Counted from the first letter of the stretch, positions 1 through 8,566 are shown. The stretch is DNA of 64,000 bases from JADJWR01 sp964610575 (GCA_964610575.1 CAZSYX010000006.1:1-64000); one strand, 5' to 3'. The notes: generated by a model from the sequence alone, not told the origin. Program-made: numbers and translations.

Positions 1-44
1 CTGCAAATCCGTGTACGCCGGTTCGATTCCGACCCCCGCCTCCA
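1..44 (+). tRNA. tRNA-Cys (GCA), 3' part, cut by the window start
   Basis: The window opens inside the anticodon loop: the GCA anticodon (positions 3-5) is followed by the 3' half of the anticodon stem, a T arm with GTTCGATTC and an encoded CCTCCA end. The anticodon, the AAATCCGT stretch and the TCCA discriminator/CCA match bacterial tRNA-Cys. The 5' half lies outside the window. Confidence 0.9.
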
Positions 45-100
45 GTACATTTCCTCCGCGCGCCTACTGATCGGTGCGCGGCTGCGTCCGATTGTTGCGC

Positions 101-191
101 GCCGCGGTGGTGAAATCGGTAGACACAGCGGACTTAAAATCCGCCGGATGCTAATCCGTCCGTGCCGGTTCGAGTCCGGCCCGCGGCACCA
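101..191 (+). tRNA. tRNA-Leu (UAA)
   Basis: This is a complete class II tRNA. The acceptor arms GCCGCGG (101-107) and CCGCGGC (181-187) pair perfectly and are followed by encoded ACCA. The anticodon stem GCGGA/TCCGC encloses CTTAAAA, so the anticodon is TAA (135-137). A long variable arm and the T arm GGTTCGAGTCC follow. It lies 56 bp after tRNA-Cys, and its 3' end is 18 bp before the next gene, so co-transcription and processing are likely. The tRNA-Cys/tRNA-Leu(UAA) pair is a common betaproteobacterial arrangement. Confidence 0.97.
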
Positions 192-209
192 CAGGCCACT
201 GAGCAGAGC

Positions 210-647
210 ATGAAGGTCTTCAACCTGCGCTGCGAGCAAGAGCACGCCTTCGAGGGCTGGTTTGCCTCGGCGGAGGCGTTCGACGCGCAGGTCGCCGGTG
301 GCCAGGTGCAGTGCCCGGTCTGCGGTTCGACGTCGATCACCAAAGCGCTGTCGGCGCCACGGCTGAACCTCGGCGCCGAGTCGCCGCAGCAACGGCAGGC
401 GACGGCGATGCCGACTGCCGAGCAGATGCAGGCGCTTTTCCTGAAGATGGCGCGCGAGATCGTCGCCAGCACCGAGGACGTCGGCGAGAAGTTCGCCGAG
501 GAGGCGCGGCGCATCCACTACAAGGAGACACCCGAGCGCGGCATCCGCGGCGTGACCTCCAGGGAGGAGGCCGACGCGCTCGAAGAGGAGGGCATCAAGG
601 TGATGCCGATGCCCTTCGCCAAACTGTTCAAGGGCCCGCTGCAGTAG
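210..647 (+). CDS. DUF1178 family protein
   Basis: A 145-residue protein of the DUF1178 family, whose function is not established. It opens with MKVFNLRC and carries a CPVCG pair near residue 35, so Cys8 and the CxxC may form a small zinc ribbon. The C-terminal half has the family's charged helix and the segment GVTSREEADALEEEGI followed by a short proline-rich tail. I chose ATG 210 because an in-frame ATG at 162 lies inside the tRNA-Leu gene. It follows that tRNA by 18 bp and probably shares its transcript. The family call rests on the overall pattern; no biochemical role is claimed. Confidence 0.88.
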   Translation: MKVFNLRCEQEHAFEGWFASAEAFDAQVAGGQVQCPVCGSTSITKALSAPRLNLGAESPQQRQATAMPTAEQMQALFLKMAREIVASTEDVGEKFAEEARRIHYKETPERGIRGVTSREEADALEEEGIKVMPMPFAKLFKGPLQ

Positions 648-690
648 CCCTGCGCGGGGTGCGCCGCTCAGCGGGGCGCAGCAGCAATCT

Positions 691-1386
691 CTAGCGCTTC
701 TCGTACTGCGCGGCGCCGAACAGGTTCTGCCGCGACTTGTCGTCCATCTGCGCCACCGGCTTGCGGCGATCTGCAAGCACCTGCACGCCGCGCTGCACGG
801 CCGGGCGCGCGCCGATCGCGCCGTACCAGCGCTTGACGTTCGGATAGTCCGCGAGGTCGATGCCCTGGTTGGCATGCGAGCGGGTCCAGGGGTAGATCGC
901 CATGTCGGCGATGCCGTAGTCGCCGGCGAAATGGGGCACTTCGCCCAACCGCTTGTCCATCACGCCATAAAGCCGCTTGGCTTCATTGGTGTAGCGGTTG
1001 ATCGCGTACTCGATCTTCTCCGGCGCATAGATGCGGAAATGGTGCGCCTGACCGAGCATCGGGCCGAGGCCGCCCATCTGGAACATCAGCCACTGCAGCG
1101 CGACATAGCGGCCGCGCACGTCGGCGGGCAGGAACCTGCCGGTCTTGCCGGCGAGATAGAGCAGGATCGCGCCCGATTCGAACAGCGCTATCGGTTTGCC
1201 GTCAGGACCGTCGGAATCGACGATTGCCGGGATCTTGTTGTTCGGGCTGATGGCCAGGAAATCCGGCTTGAACTGGTCGCCGGCGCCGATATCGACGGCG
1301 TGCACCTTGTACGGCAGACCGCACTCCTCAAGCATGATGTGGACCTTGTGGCCGTTGGGTGTCGGCCATGAGTAGACGTCGATCAT
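691..1386 (-). CDS. Glutathione S-transferase, Nu-class/YfcG-like
   Basis: A 231-residue cytosolic glutathione S-transferase-fold protein. The N-terminal thioredoxin-like domain has the WPTPNGHKV signature, where Thr and Asn replace the usual Tyr/Ser activating residue, and the SPNNKIPAI cis-proline segment that binds glutathione. An FESGAILLYL motif and an all-helical C-terminal domain with DMAIYPW follow. This pattern matches E. coli YfcG/YghU, which act mainly as disulfide-bond reductases on glutathione disulfide. It stands alone on the minus strand and is transcribed away from the quinone oxidoreductase. Detoxification or redox repair is the likely role; the substrate is unknown. Confidence 0.92.
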   Translation of the reverse strand: MIDVYSWPTPNGHKVHIMLEECGLPYKVHAVDIGAGDQFKPDFLAISPNNKIPAIVDSDGPDGKPIALFESGAILLYLAGKTGRFLPADVRGRYVALQWLMFQMGGLGPMLGQAHHFRIYAPEKIEYAINRYTNEAKRLYGVMDKRLGEVPHFAGDYGIADMAIYPWTRSHANQGIDLADYPNVKRWYGAIGARPAVQRGVQVLADRRKPVAQMDDKSRQNLFGAAQYEKR

Positions 1387-1461
1387 CTGCTGGCTCCTTT
1401 GTTGTTCGCCGATCGGTCAGAGACGCTCTTGTTTCCTCTGGCGCGACAGAATAGCGCAGCG

Positions 1462-1490
1462 TTGTTACCTCTTCGCCTTCGGCGTAGATT
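1462..1490 (+). promoter_or_regulatory. Candidate sigma-70 promoter for the quinone oxidoreductase gene
   Basis: TTGTTA (1462-1467) and TAGATT (1485-1490) are separated by exactly 17 bp; each matches the consensus at four of six positions. The predicted transcript would start near 1497, just before the AGGAGAAGGGG ribosome site that precedes ATG 1511. The leader would be very short, which lowers confidence. Confidence 0.3.
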
Positions 1491-1510
1491 CGCTCGCAGG
1501 AGAAGGGGCG

Positions 1511-2485
1511 ATGAAGGCAATCCAGTGTGTCGAGTGGGCTGGCCCGGAGAAGCTGAGGCTGGCCGAGTGCCCGTTGCCGGAGCCGGCGACGGGTGAAGTT
1601 CGAATCCGTGTGGCGGCGGCCGGTGTCAATTTCCCGGACGCGCTGATCGTTCAGAAGAAGTACCAGGTGCAGCCCCCGCTGCCGTTCGTGCCCGGAGCGG
1701 AAGTCGCGGGGACTGTCGACGCGGTGGGCGAGGGCGTCACACGGATGAAGCCGGGTGACAGGGTCGTCGCGTTCGTCGGCATCGGCGGCTTTGCCGAATA
1801 CGTTTGCGCGTCACAGCTGCAGGTGGCGCCTCTGCCGCCCGGCGTCGACATGGCAGTGGCGGCCGGCTTCACGCTGACCTACGCGACCTCGCAACACGCG
1901 CTTATCGAGCGTGGGCAACTGAGGAGCGGTGAGACGTTGCTGGTGCTCGGTGCGGGCGGCGGCGTGGGCCTTGCCGCCGTCGAACTGGGCAACCTCGCCG
2001 GGGCGCGTGTGATCGCCGCCGCGTCGTCCGGCGAGAAGCTCGAAGCGGCGCGCAAGCTGGGGGCTGACGAACTGATCGACTACTCAAGAGCCGACCTTCG
2101 AGAGGCGGTGAAGTCGATGACCGAGGGTCGGGGAGTCGACGTCGTCTACGACCCCGTCGGCGGCAGCTACACCGCGGCCGCGCTGCGCGCGATTGCCTGG
2201 CGCGGTCGCCTGCTGGTGATCGGTTTTGCCGCCGGCGAGATTCCGCAGATCCCGGCCAACCTGCTGTTGCTTAGAGAAATCTCCGCCGTTGGCGTCTACT
2301 GGGGCGAATCTTCCAAGCGCGATCCGGCCGGCAACCGCAGGTTGCTGGCGCAACTTTTTGGCTGGCTGGCAGAAGGCAAGTTGCGGCCGCTGGTGTCGAA
2401 GGAATACCCACTCGCCGACACGCCGCAGGCGCTGCAGGATCTTCTCGCCAGGCGTGCCGTGGGCAAGCTGGTGATCCGGCCATGA
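1511..2485 (+). CDS. NADPH:quinone oxidoreductase family protein (zinc-free MDR)
   Basis: A 324-residue medium-chain dehydrogenase/reductase of the quinone oxidoreductase branch. The N-terminal GroES-like domain contains GVNFPDALI and PFVPGAEVAGTV but lacks the zinc-ligand cysteines of alcohol dehydrogenases. The Rossmann domain has the nucleotide motif LGAGGGVGLAAV, followed by a typical GADELIDY segment and DVVYDPVGG. These enzymes reduce quinones or enones with NADPH. ATG 1511 is supported by an AGGAG ribosome site. The aldehyde dehydrogenase gene starts 58 bp downstream on the same strand, so the two may be co-transcribed. The substrate cannot be read from sequence. Confidence 0.93.
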   Translation: MKAIQCVEWAGPEKLRLAECPLPEPATGEVRIRVAAAGVNFPDALIVQKKYQVQPPLPFVPGAEVAGTVDAVGEGVTRMKPGDRVVAFVGIGGFAEYVCASQLQVAPLPPGVDMAVAAGFTLTYATSQHALIERGQLRSGETLLVLGAGGGVGLAAVELGNLAGARVIAAASSGEKLEAARKLGADELIDYSRADLREAVKSMTEGRGVDVVYDPVGGSYTAAALRAIAWRGRLLVIGFAAGEIPQIPANLLLLREISAVGVYWGESSKRDPAGNRRLLAQLFGWLAEGKLRPLVSKEYPLADTPQALQDLLARRAVGKLVIRP

Positions 2486-2543
2486 TGGTCGAAGTCGGAC
2501 AGGTGTCGTAGTCGGCGCCGGCATTGAATGGAGCAAGACTGAA

Positions 2544-4118
2544 GTGAGCAAGGAGTCCTTTCGACTGACCTATTCGACGATGTTCGATCCGCCGGCCGAG
2601 TTGCACGAGCGGTTCGATGCGTCGCTCGCGCGTGTGCGCGGACAGCTCGGCCGCGATTACCCGCAGTGGATCAACGGCGCGCCGCGCCCGGGGCACGCAC
2701 TTTTCGAGGTCCGCTCGCCGATCGACCGCGACTGGCTGCTCGGCCGCTTTGCTCGCGGCTCGGCGCAGGATGCGGCCGATGCGGTGACCGCGGCGGTCAA
2801 CGCATTCCGAGGCTGGGCGGCAACGCCCTGGCGCGAGCGCGTGCGGCTGCTGCGGCGGGTGGCGGCGCTGATCGAAGAGCGCGTCTATGACATCGGCGCC
2901 GCGGTGGCGCTGGAAGTCGGCAAGAACCGCATGGAGTCGCTTGGCGAGGTGCAGGAAACGGCGGACCTGTTCTCCTGGTACTGCGACCAGATGGAGGCCA
3001 ACGCGGGTTTCGACCGCGCGCTGCCGAATGACCCGCTGGCTGGCTTCGTCAGCCGCAACCGCACGGTGCTGAAGCCCTACGGCGCGTGGGCGGTGATCGC
3101 GCCGTTCAACTTCCCGTTCGCGCTGGCGGGCGGGCCGATCGGCGCCGCGCTGGTGGCGGGCAACACCGTGGTCTTCAAGACGGCGACAGACACGACCTGG
3201 AGCGGCTGGCTGCTGCTCGAGGTGCTGCGCGACGCGGGCCTGCCGGCAGGCGTGGTCAATTACGTGTCGGGCGCGGGCAGCGAGGTCGGCGCGGCGCTGG
3301 TTGCCGATCCGCGCATTGCCGGTGTGACCTTCACCGGCTCGTACGAGGTCGGCATGCAGATGGTCCGCCAGTTCGCGCAGGGCGCCTGGCCGCGCCCGTG
3401 CATCGCCGAGATGGGCGGCAAGAATGCGGCAATCGTCAGCCGCCACGCCGACCTGGAGCGCGCCGCCACCGGGATCGTGCGCTCGGCTTTCGGCCTGCAG
3501 GGGCAGAAATGTTCGGCCTGTTCGCGCGTCTATGTCGAGAAGCCGGTGGCCGAGGCGCTGCGCGCGCTGTTGGTCGAGAAGACGCGGATGATCGCGGTCG
3601 GCGATCCGACGCTACGCCAGCACTGGATGGGGCCAGTCATCAACGAGTCTGCCTACCTGCGCTATCAGAAGTGCGCTGACAACCTGAGGGAGCACGGAAC
3701 GATCTACGCAGGCGGCGAAACGCTCGACACAGGGGCACTGGGCAACGGCTGGTTCGTCGCGCCGACGGTGGCAACGGCGCCGCTCGACTATCGGCTGTGG
3801 CGCGAGGAGAAGTTCATCCCGCTGGTGCTGGTCGGCGAGGTTGATTCAGTCGCGCAGGCGATCGATCTGGCGAACGCGAGCGAGTACGGCCTGACCGCCG
3901 GCTTCTATGGGGCGCTGGACGAGATCCCGTTCTTCCTCGACCGAATCGAGGCGGGCGTCGCCTACGTAAACCGGCCGCAAGGTGCGACGACGGGGGCGTG
4001 GCCCGGATACCAGCCGTTCGGTGGGTGGAAGGCCAGCGGTACGACCGGCAAGGCGATCGGCTCGTTCTATTACCTGCCGCAGTACCTGCGCGAGCAGTCG
4101 CAGACGGTCGTCGATTGA
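2544..4118 (+). CDS. Aldehyde dehydrogenase, glutamate-semialdehyde (P5C) dehydrogenase-like
   Basis: A 524-residue aldehyde dehydrogenase of the group that includes L-glutamate gamma-semialdehyde (1-pyrroline-5-carboxylate) dehydrogenases. Visible landmarks are APFNFPFAL in the cofactor fold, the NAD motif FTGSYEVG, the general-base segment EMGGKNAAI, the catalytic QGQKCSACSR and the late motif QPFGGWKASG. It oxidises an aldehyde to an acid with NAD(P)+. No proline dehydrogenase gene is nearby, so a proline role is unproven and another semialdehyde is possible. The start is GTG 2544, 10 bp after a GGAG; ATG 2580 is a weaker alternative. Confidence 0.92.
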   Translation: MSKESFRLTYSTMFDPPAELHERFDASLARVRGQLGRDYPQWINGAPRPGHALFEVRSPIDRDWLLGRFARGSAQDAADAVTAAVNAFRGWAATPWRERVRLLRRVAALIEERVYDIGAAVALEVGKNRMESLGEVQETADLFSWYCDQMEANAGFDRALPNDPLAGFVSRNRTVLKPYGAWAVIAPFNFPFALAGGPIGAALVAGNTVVFKTATDTTWSGWLLLEVLRDAGLPAGVVNYVSGAGSEVGAALVADPRIAGVTFTGSYEVGMQMVRQFAQGAWPRPCIAEMGGKNAAIVSRHADLERAATGIVRSAFGLQGQKCSACSRVYVEKPVAEALRALLVEKTRMIAVGDPTLRQHWMGPVINESAYLRYQKCADNLREHGTIYAGGETLDTGALGNGWFVAPTVATAPLDYRLWREEKFIPLVLVGEVDSVAQAIDLANASEYGLTAGFYGALDEIPFFLDRIEAGVAYVNRPQGATTGAWPGYQPFGGWKASGTTGKAIGSFYYLPQYLREQSQTVVD

Positions 4119-4133
4119 ACGAGGCGCTCCGCC

Positions 4134-4625
4134 TCAGCTGAGCATGTAGGAGGCGGAGCCGGTGGCGACGAGCACGTCCTCGTCGTTCACCAGCCGCATC
4201 TGCACCGAGCCGACCCGCCCGCCGAGCCGCAGCACCTCGGCGCTGGCGGTGAAGTGCTTGCCGATGCCGGGCCGCAGGTAGTCGACCCGCAGGTCGATCG
4301 TGCCGAGCCGGGAGAAGCGGTGCATCACCTGGTCGGCAGACTCCTCGGGGTGCTTGTCGCCGAGAGCGACCATGATGGCCAGGCCCGCCATGGCGTCCAG
4401 CGTGGCGGAGATCACGCCGCCGTGCAGCCGGCCGTGCTGGTAATGGCCGACGAGTTCGGGCCGCATCTCGAAGCGAAGCAGCGGCCCGCTGGGGCTGAGG
4501 CGCAGCACCTTCAGGCCGAGCGTCTGGTTGAAGGTGATCCTGCGTTCGAACAGGTCGGCGAGCGCGGCGTCGAGCTTGCGCTGCTCGGCGGCGCTACGAC
4601 GCGATGCCGGGCTGTGGATGGTCAT
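4134..4625 (-). CDS. Hotdog-fold thioesterase (PaaI/YigI-like)
   Basis: A 163-residue hotdog protein with the segment GHYQHGRLHGGVISATLDAMAG, the helix and loop that bind and hydrolyse acyl- or aryl-CoA thioesters in PaaI-like enzymes. A central insert (KHPEESADQVMHRF) and a final strand ending GSASYML match the YigI-like subgroup. An upstream in-frame ATG at 4703 would overlap livM, so I chose ATG 4625. It is the last gene of the liv transporter operon, 40 bp after livM. That placement suggests it acts on CoA esters of the imported compound, but this is inference. Confidence 0.88.
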   Translation of the reverse strand: MTIHSPASRRSAAEQRKLDAALADLFERRITFNQTLGLKVLRLSPSGPLLRFEMRPELVGHYQHGRLHGGVISATLDAMAGLAIMVALGDKHPEESADQVMHRFSRLGTIDLRVDYLRPGIGKHFTASAEVLRLGGRVGSVQMRLVNDEDVLVATGSASYMLS

Positions 4626-4665
4626 CAGGCTGAAATAGTGAGGCGGCGTTGCCGCCGCGCCGGCG

Positions 4666-5634
4666 CTACAGCGGCTTCTTGATGGCGTGCGCGATTTCGC
4701 CAATGATGCCGCGCCTGAATGCCAGCACGCAGACGACGAACACGATGCCCTGAACCACCGTCACCCACGCGCCCAGCTGCGCCAGGTAGTTCTGCATCGT
4801 GATGATAACGGCGGCGCCGACCACCGGGCCGAAGATCGTGCCCAATCCGCCGACCAGTGACATCAGCACGACTTCGCCGGACATCGTCCAGTGCACGTCG
4901 GTCAGCGAGGCGAGCTGGAACACAAGCGACTTGGTTCCGCCCGCCAGCCCGGCCAGCGTGGCCGACAGTACGAAGGCGAGCAGCTTGTAGCGCTCGACGT
5001 CGTAGCCCAGCGACACGGCGCGGCTCTCGTTCTCGCGGATCGCCTTCAGGACCTGCCCGAACGGCGAGTGGACGATACGGTAGATGAGAAGAAAGCCGCC
5101 CAGGAAGATTGCGAGAACGAACGGGTACATCGTGCTCGCCGACGTCAGGTCGATGAGGCCGAGCAGCTTGCCGCGGGGCACTGCCTGGATGCCGTCTTCG
5201 CCGCCGGTGAAGGGGGCCTGCAGGCAGAAGAAGAAGACCATCTGCGCCAGGGCCAGCGTGATCATTGCGAAATAGATGCCCAGACGCCGGATCGCCAGCA
5301 GTCCGACCAGCAAGCCGAGGACCCCTGCGGACGCGGTGCCGAACAGGATCGCCAATTCAGGGGTGAAACCCCACACTTTCGCCGAATGCGCGGTCGCGTA
5401 GCCGGCGATGCCGAAAAACATCGCGTGGCCGAAGGACAGCAGGCCGACATAGCCGATCAGCAGATTGAAGGCACACGCGAACAGCGCGAAGCACATCAAT
5501 TTCATCAGGAACACCGGGTAGATGACCGCCGGCGCCAGGATGAAGAAACCGGCCATCACCAGGAAGGCGATCTGCTGGTGTCGCGTTGCGCCCGTGGCGC
5601 GTGCAATCGGAAGTCCAGGAGCGTTGCCAGTCAT
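4666..5634 (-). CDS. livM: Branched-chain amino acid-type ABC permease, LivM family
   Basis: A 322-residue inner-membrane permease with many hydrophobic segments and the LivM core motif NLLIGYVGLLSFGHAMFFG near residue 58, followed by the late loop VLKAIRENESRAVSLGYDV that contacts the ATPases. It pairs with LivH as a heterodimeric channel of an ATP-driven importer. The gene begins 7 bp after livH ends, consistent with translational coupling. Liv-type permeases also carry urea, amides and aromatic acids, so the name gives the family, not a proven leucine substrate. Confidence 0.93.
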   Translation of the reverse strand: MTGNAPGLPIARATGATRHQQIAFLVMAGFFILAPAVIYPVFLMKLMCFALFACAFNLLIGYVGLLSFGHAMFFGIAGYATAHSAKVWGFTPELAILFGTASAGVLGLLVGLLAIRRLGIYFAMITLALAQMVFFFCLQAPFTGGEDGIQAVPRGKLLGLIDLTSASTMYPFVLAIFLGGFLLIYRIVHSPFGQVLKAIRENESRAVSLGYDVERYKLLAFVLSATLAGLAGGTKSLVFQLASLTDVHWTMSGEVVLMSLVGGLGTIFGPVVGAAVIITMQNYLAQLGAWVTVVQGIVFVVCVLAFRRGIIGEIAHAIKKPL

Positions 5635-5641
5635 GCCGCAC

Positions 5642-6526
5642 CTACTTCTGCGTGCCGAACAGCCCGGCGGGCCGGATCAGCAGCACGATGGCCATGATGA
5701 TGAAAATGACGGTGTTCGATGCTTCCGGGTAGAAGACCTTGGTCAGGCCCTCGATGATGCCGAGGCCAAAGCCGGTGATGATGGCGCCCATGATCGAACC
5801 CATGCCGCCGATCACCACAACTGCGAAGACGACGATGATGAGGTCGGCGCCCATCTGCGGGCTGACCTGATAGATCGGCGCCGCCATCACACCGGCCAGC
5901 CCGGCCAGCCCGACGCCGAACCCGTAGGTCAGCGTGATCATCCGCGGCACGTTGATGCCGAAGGCCTGCACCAGCTGCGGATTCTCGGTGGCGGCGCGCA
6001 AATAGCTGCCGAGCTTGGTCTTCTCGATCACGTACCAGGTGCCCAGGCAGACGACCAGGGAGGCGACGATCACCCAGGCGCGGTAATTGGGCAGGAACAT
6101 GAAGCCCAGGTTGCGCCCGCCGCTGAGCTGCTCAGGCATCGCGTAGGGCTGGCCGGCCGAGCCGTACTCGTTGCGGAACACGCCCTGGATGATCAGCGCC
6201 AGGCCGAAGGTCAGCAGCAGGCCATAAAGGTGGTCGAGCTTGTAAAGCTTCGACAGCATCAGCCGCTCGATGACGACGCCGGTTGCGCCAACGATGATCG
6301 GCGCCAGCAGCAGCGACCACCAGTAGCCGATGCCGAGCTTGTTCAGCAGCAGGTAGGCAACAAAGGCGCCGAGCATGTACTGGGCGCCGTGCGTGAAATT
6401 GATGATGTTCAGCAGCCCGAAGATCACCGCCAGGCCGAGCGACAGCAGCGCATAAAACGAGCCGTTGATCAGGCCGATCAACAACTGGCCGAACAGGGCC
6501 TGGGTCGGGATGCCGAAGATGTCCAT
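5642..6526 (-). CDS. livH: Branched-chain amino acid-type ABC permease, LivH family
   Basis: A 294-residue inner-membrane permease of about eight hydrophobic segments. The N-terminal part has GLINGSFYALLSLGLAVIFG and INFTHGAQYMLGAF, and the centre carries the ATPase-coupling loop SYLRAATENPQLVQAFGI, all typical of LivH. It is the partner of the LivM protein encoded immediately downstream. Its start lies 61 bp after the binding-protein gene, and that spacer is filled by a long hairpin (6541-6579) likely to reduce expression of the permeases relative to the binding protein. Confidence 0.93.
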   Translation of the reverse strand: MDIFGIPTQALFGQLLIGLINGSFYALLSLGLAVIFGLLNIINFTHGAQYMLGAFVAYLLLNKLGIGYWWSLLLAPIIVGATGVVIERLMLSKLYKLDHLYGLLLTFGLALIIQGVFRNEYGSAGQPYAMPEQLSGGRNLGFMFLPNYRAWVIVASLVVCLGTWYVIEKTKLGSYLRAATENPQLVQAFGINVPRMITLTYGFGVGLAGLAGVMAAPIYQVSPQMGADLIIVVFAVVVIGGMGSIMGAIITGFGLGIIEGLTKVFYPEASNTVIFIIMAIVLLIRPAGLFGTQK

Positions 6527-6540
6527 GGCAGGCAGTCGTG

Positions 6541-6579
6541 GTCGGTGAGGTAACCGGCTGGGCCGGTCACCTCACCGAC
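6541..6579 (-). repeat. Long inverted repeat (mRNA hairpin) between binding-protein gene and livH
   Basis: Arms 6541-6558 and 6562-6579 are an 18-bp inverted repeat around a 3-base loop. In minus-strand RNA, the strand of the operon, all 18 pairs form with a single G-U wobble; in plus-strand RNA the same site is an A-C mismatch. No U-tract follows, so it looks like an mRNA-stabilising or processing hairpin and not a full intrinsic terminator. Such hairpins after binding-protein genes are known from other ABC operons. Confidence 0.8.
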
Positions 6580-6587
6580 GGTCCAAC

Positions 6588-7799
6588 CTATTTCACCAGC
6601 GAGCAGCCGCCTTCGGCGAGCGGGCGGAACGCCTGATCGGCCGGGATCGTCGCGCGGATCTTGTAGTAGTCGTACGGGCCCTTCGACTCGGACGGCTTCT
6701 TGACCTCGACCAGGTAGGCCGGGTGGATCTTGCGGCCGTCGGCGCGGATCGTGCCTTTGCCGAACAGCGGGTCGTCGGTCGGCGTCTTCTTCATCTGCTC
6801 GATGACCTTGGTGCCGTCATCGGTCTTGATCGCTTCGATTGCCTTCAGGTAGTGCAGCACGCCGGCGTACACACCCGCATGCACCATCGTCGGGTACTTG
6901 CCGTTGTTGCCGGCAGCAAACCGCTTGGCAAAGGCGCGGGTCTGGTCGTTCAGGTCCCAGTAGAAGGTCTCGGTGAAGACCAGCCCCTGCGCCTTGTCCA
7001 GCCCGAGCCCGTGCACGTCGGAGAGGAAGACCAGCATGCCCGCCAGGCTCTGCCCACCCTTGACGATGCCGAACTCGGCTGCCTGCTTGACCGAGTTGAT
7101 CGTGTCGCCGCCGGCATTTGCCAGGCCGATGACCTTGGCCTTCGACGACTGCGCCTGCAGCAGGAAGGAGGAGAAGTCCTGCGTGTTCAGCGGGTGGCGG
7201 ACCTTGCCGAGCACCTTGCCGCCGTTCTTGAGCACCGCGGCCTCGGTGTCGCGCTCGAGCGCATGGCCGAACGCATAGTCGGAGGTGAGGAAGAACCACG
7301 AATCACCGCCGGTCTTGACGATGGCGGTGCCGGTGCCGTTGGCCAGCATCCAGGTGTCGTAGGTCCAGTGGACCGTGTTCGGCGAGCAGGCCTTGCCGGT
7401 CAGGTCCGAGGAAGCCGCGCCGGAGTCGATGAACGCCTTGCCCTTTTCGCGCGTCAGCTGGTTGATGGCCAGCGCAACGGCCGAGTTCGGCACATCGAAG
7501 ATCGCGTCGACCTTGTCGACGTCGTACCACTGGCGCGCGACGCTGGAGCCAACGTCGGCCTTGTTCTGGTGATCGGCCGAAACGACCTCGACCTTCATGC
7601 CTTTCTTGGCCGCGCCGAAGTCCTCGACCGCCATCTTCGCCGCAAGAGTCGAGCCCGGACCGCCGATGTCGGCATACAGGCTCGACATGTCGCTCATCAC
7701 ACCAATCTTGATCACGCCGTCCGAGATCTGTGCGTTGGCTGCACCGACGCCTACAGCGAGCGCAGCGCCCACCAGCGTTGAAATCAGTTTCCGTTTCAT
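6588..7799 (-). CDS. Periplasmic substrate-binding protein of the Liv-type ABC importer
   Basis: A 403-residue exported protein. The signal peptide MKRKLISTLVGAALAVGVG is followed by a predicted cleavage after ANA (residue 23). The mature part opens ISDGVIKIGVMSDMSSLY, the usual start of Leu/Ile/Val-binding (Peripla_BP_6) proteins, and continues with SSVARQWYD and FFLTSDYAFGHALERD. Two cysteines, in KACSPN and near the C-terminus in GGCSLVK, could form a disulfide. It delivers ligand to LivHM. The ligand is unknown; related long proteins in this group bind aromatic or other organic acids as well as amino acids. Confidence 0.93.
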   Translation of the reverse strand: MKRKLISTLVGAALAVGVGAANAQISDGVIKIGVMSDMSSLYADIGGPGSTLAAKMAVEDFGAAKKGMKVEVVSADHQNKADVGSSVARQWYDVDKVDAIFDVPNSAVALAINQLTREKGKAFIDSGAASSDLTGKACSPNTVHWTYDTWMLANGTGTAIVKTGGDSWFFLTSDYAFGHALERDTEAAVLKNGGKVLGKVRHPLNTQDFSSFLLQAQSSKAKVIGLANAGGDTINSVKQAAEFGIVKGGQSLAGMLVFLSDVHGLGLDKAQGLVFTETFYWDLNDQTRAFAKRFAAGNNGKYPTMVHAGVYAGVLHYLKAIEAIKTDDGTKVIEQMKKTPTDDPLFGKGTIRADGRKIHPAYLVEVKKPSESKGPYDYYKIRATIPADQAFRPLAEGGCSLVK

Positions 7800-7843
7800 G
7801 AATCCTCCTTAGTTCGGCTTTCGCCCAAAAGACTGCGCGCCTG

Positions 7844-8566
7844 CTAGACGCCCAGATACTCGTGCAACAGGTCCGTCTTGGTTTCCAGTTCTGCCGCGGT
7901 GAACGTCTCGACGATGCGGCCATGCTCCATCACATAGAAGCGATCAGCCAGCGGTGCGGCAAAGCGGAAGTTCTGCTCGACCATCACCACCGTGAAGCCC
8001 TTCTCGCGCAGCATGCGGATCATGCGCGCCAGCGCCTGCACGATCACCGGCGCCAGACCCTCGGAGATCTCGTCGAGCAGCAGCAGCTTCGCCCCGGTGC
8101 GCAGGATGCGCGCCACCGCGAGCATCTGCTGTTCGCCGCCGGACAACCGCATGCCGGGGCTCGTGCGACGTTCCTTCAGGTTGGGGAACATCGCGTAGAT
8201 CTCGTCGAGCGACATGCCGCCGCTGCCGACCGGCGGCGGCAGCAGCAGGTTCTCCTCGCACGACAGGCTGGCAAAGATGCCGCGTTCCTCGGGGCAGTAG
8301 CCAATGCCGAGCTGGGCGATCCGGTGCGGCGGCATCCTGACGGCCTCGCGGCCGTTGATCATGATCGAGCCGGACCGCCTGCCGACCAGACCGAGGATGG
8401 CCTTCAGCGTCGTCGTCCGCCCGGCGCCGTTGCGGCCGAGCAGGGTGACCACCTCGCCGCGGTTCACCGTCAGGTCGACGCCATGCAGGATGTGCGACTC
8501 GCCGTAGAAGGCGTGCACGTCGGTCAGGCGCAGGTACTCGACGCCGTCGTCCCTATCCATGGGCAC
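7844..8566 (-). CDS. livF: Branched-chain amino acid-type ABC ATPase, LivF family
   Basis: A 240-residue cytoplasmic ATPase that powers the LivHM permeases together with LivG. It has HILHGVDL, a Walker A-like GRNGAGRTT (residues 44-52), the signature LSGGEQQ (141-147), Walker B LLLLDEISEGL with Glu166, and the H-loop VMVEQN. The invariant Walker A lysine is replaced by arginine at residue 50 (codon CGG). Everything else is intact, including the LivF-type CPEERGIF segment. It overlaps livG by 14 bp. A second ATG at 8560 is an equally good start. Confidence 0.92.
   Translation of the reverse strand: MPMDRDDGVEYLRLTDVHAFYGESHILHGVDLTVNRGEVVTLLGRNGAGRTTTLKAILGLVGRRSGSIMINGREAVRMPPHRIAQLGIGYCPEERGIFASLSCEENLLLPPPVGSGGMSLDEIYAMFPNLKERRTSPGMRLSGGEQQMLAVARILRTGAKLLLLDEISEGLAPVIVQALARMIRMLREKGFTVVMVEQNFRFAAPLADRFYVMEHGRIVETFTAAELETKTDLLHEYLGV

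Noticed and set aside
648..690. A GC-rich imperfect hairpin between DUF1178 and the transferase gene
   Set aside because: The stem is interrupted and no T-tract follows on either strand, so I did not call a terminator.
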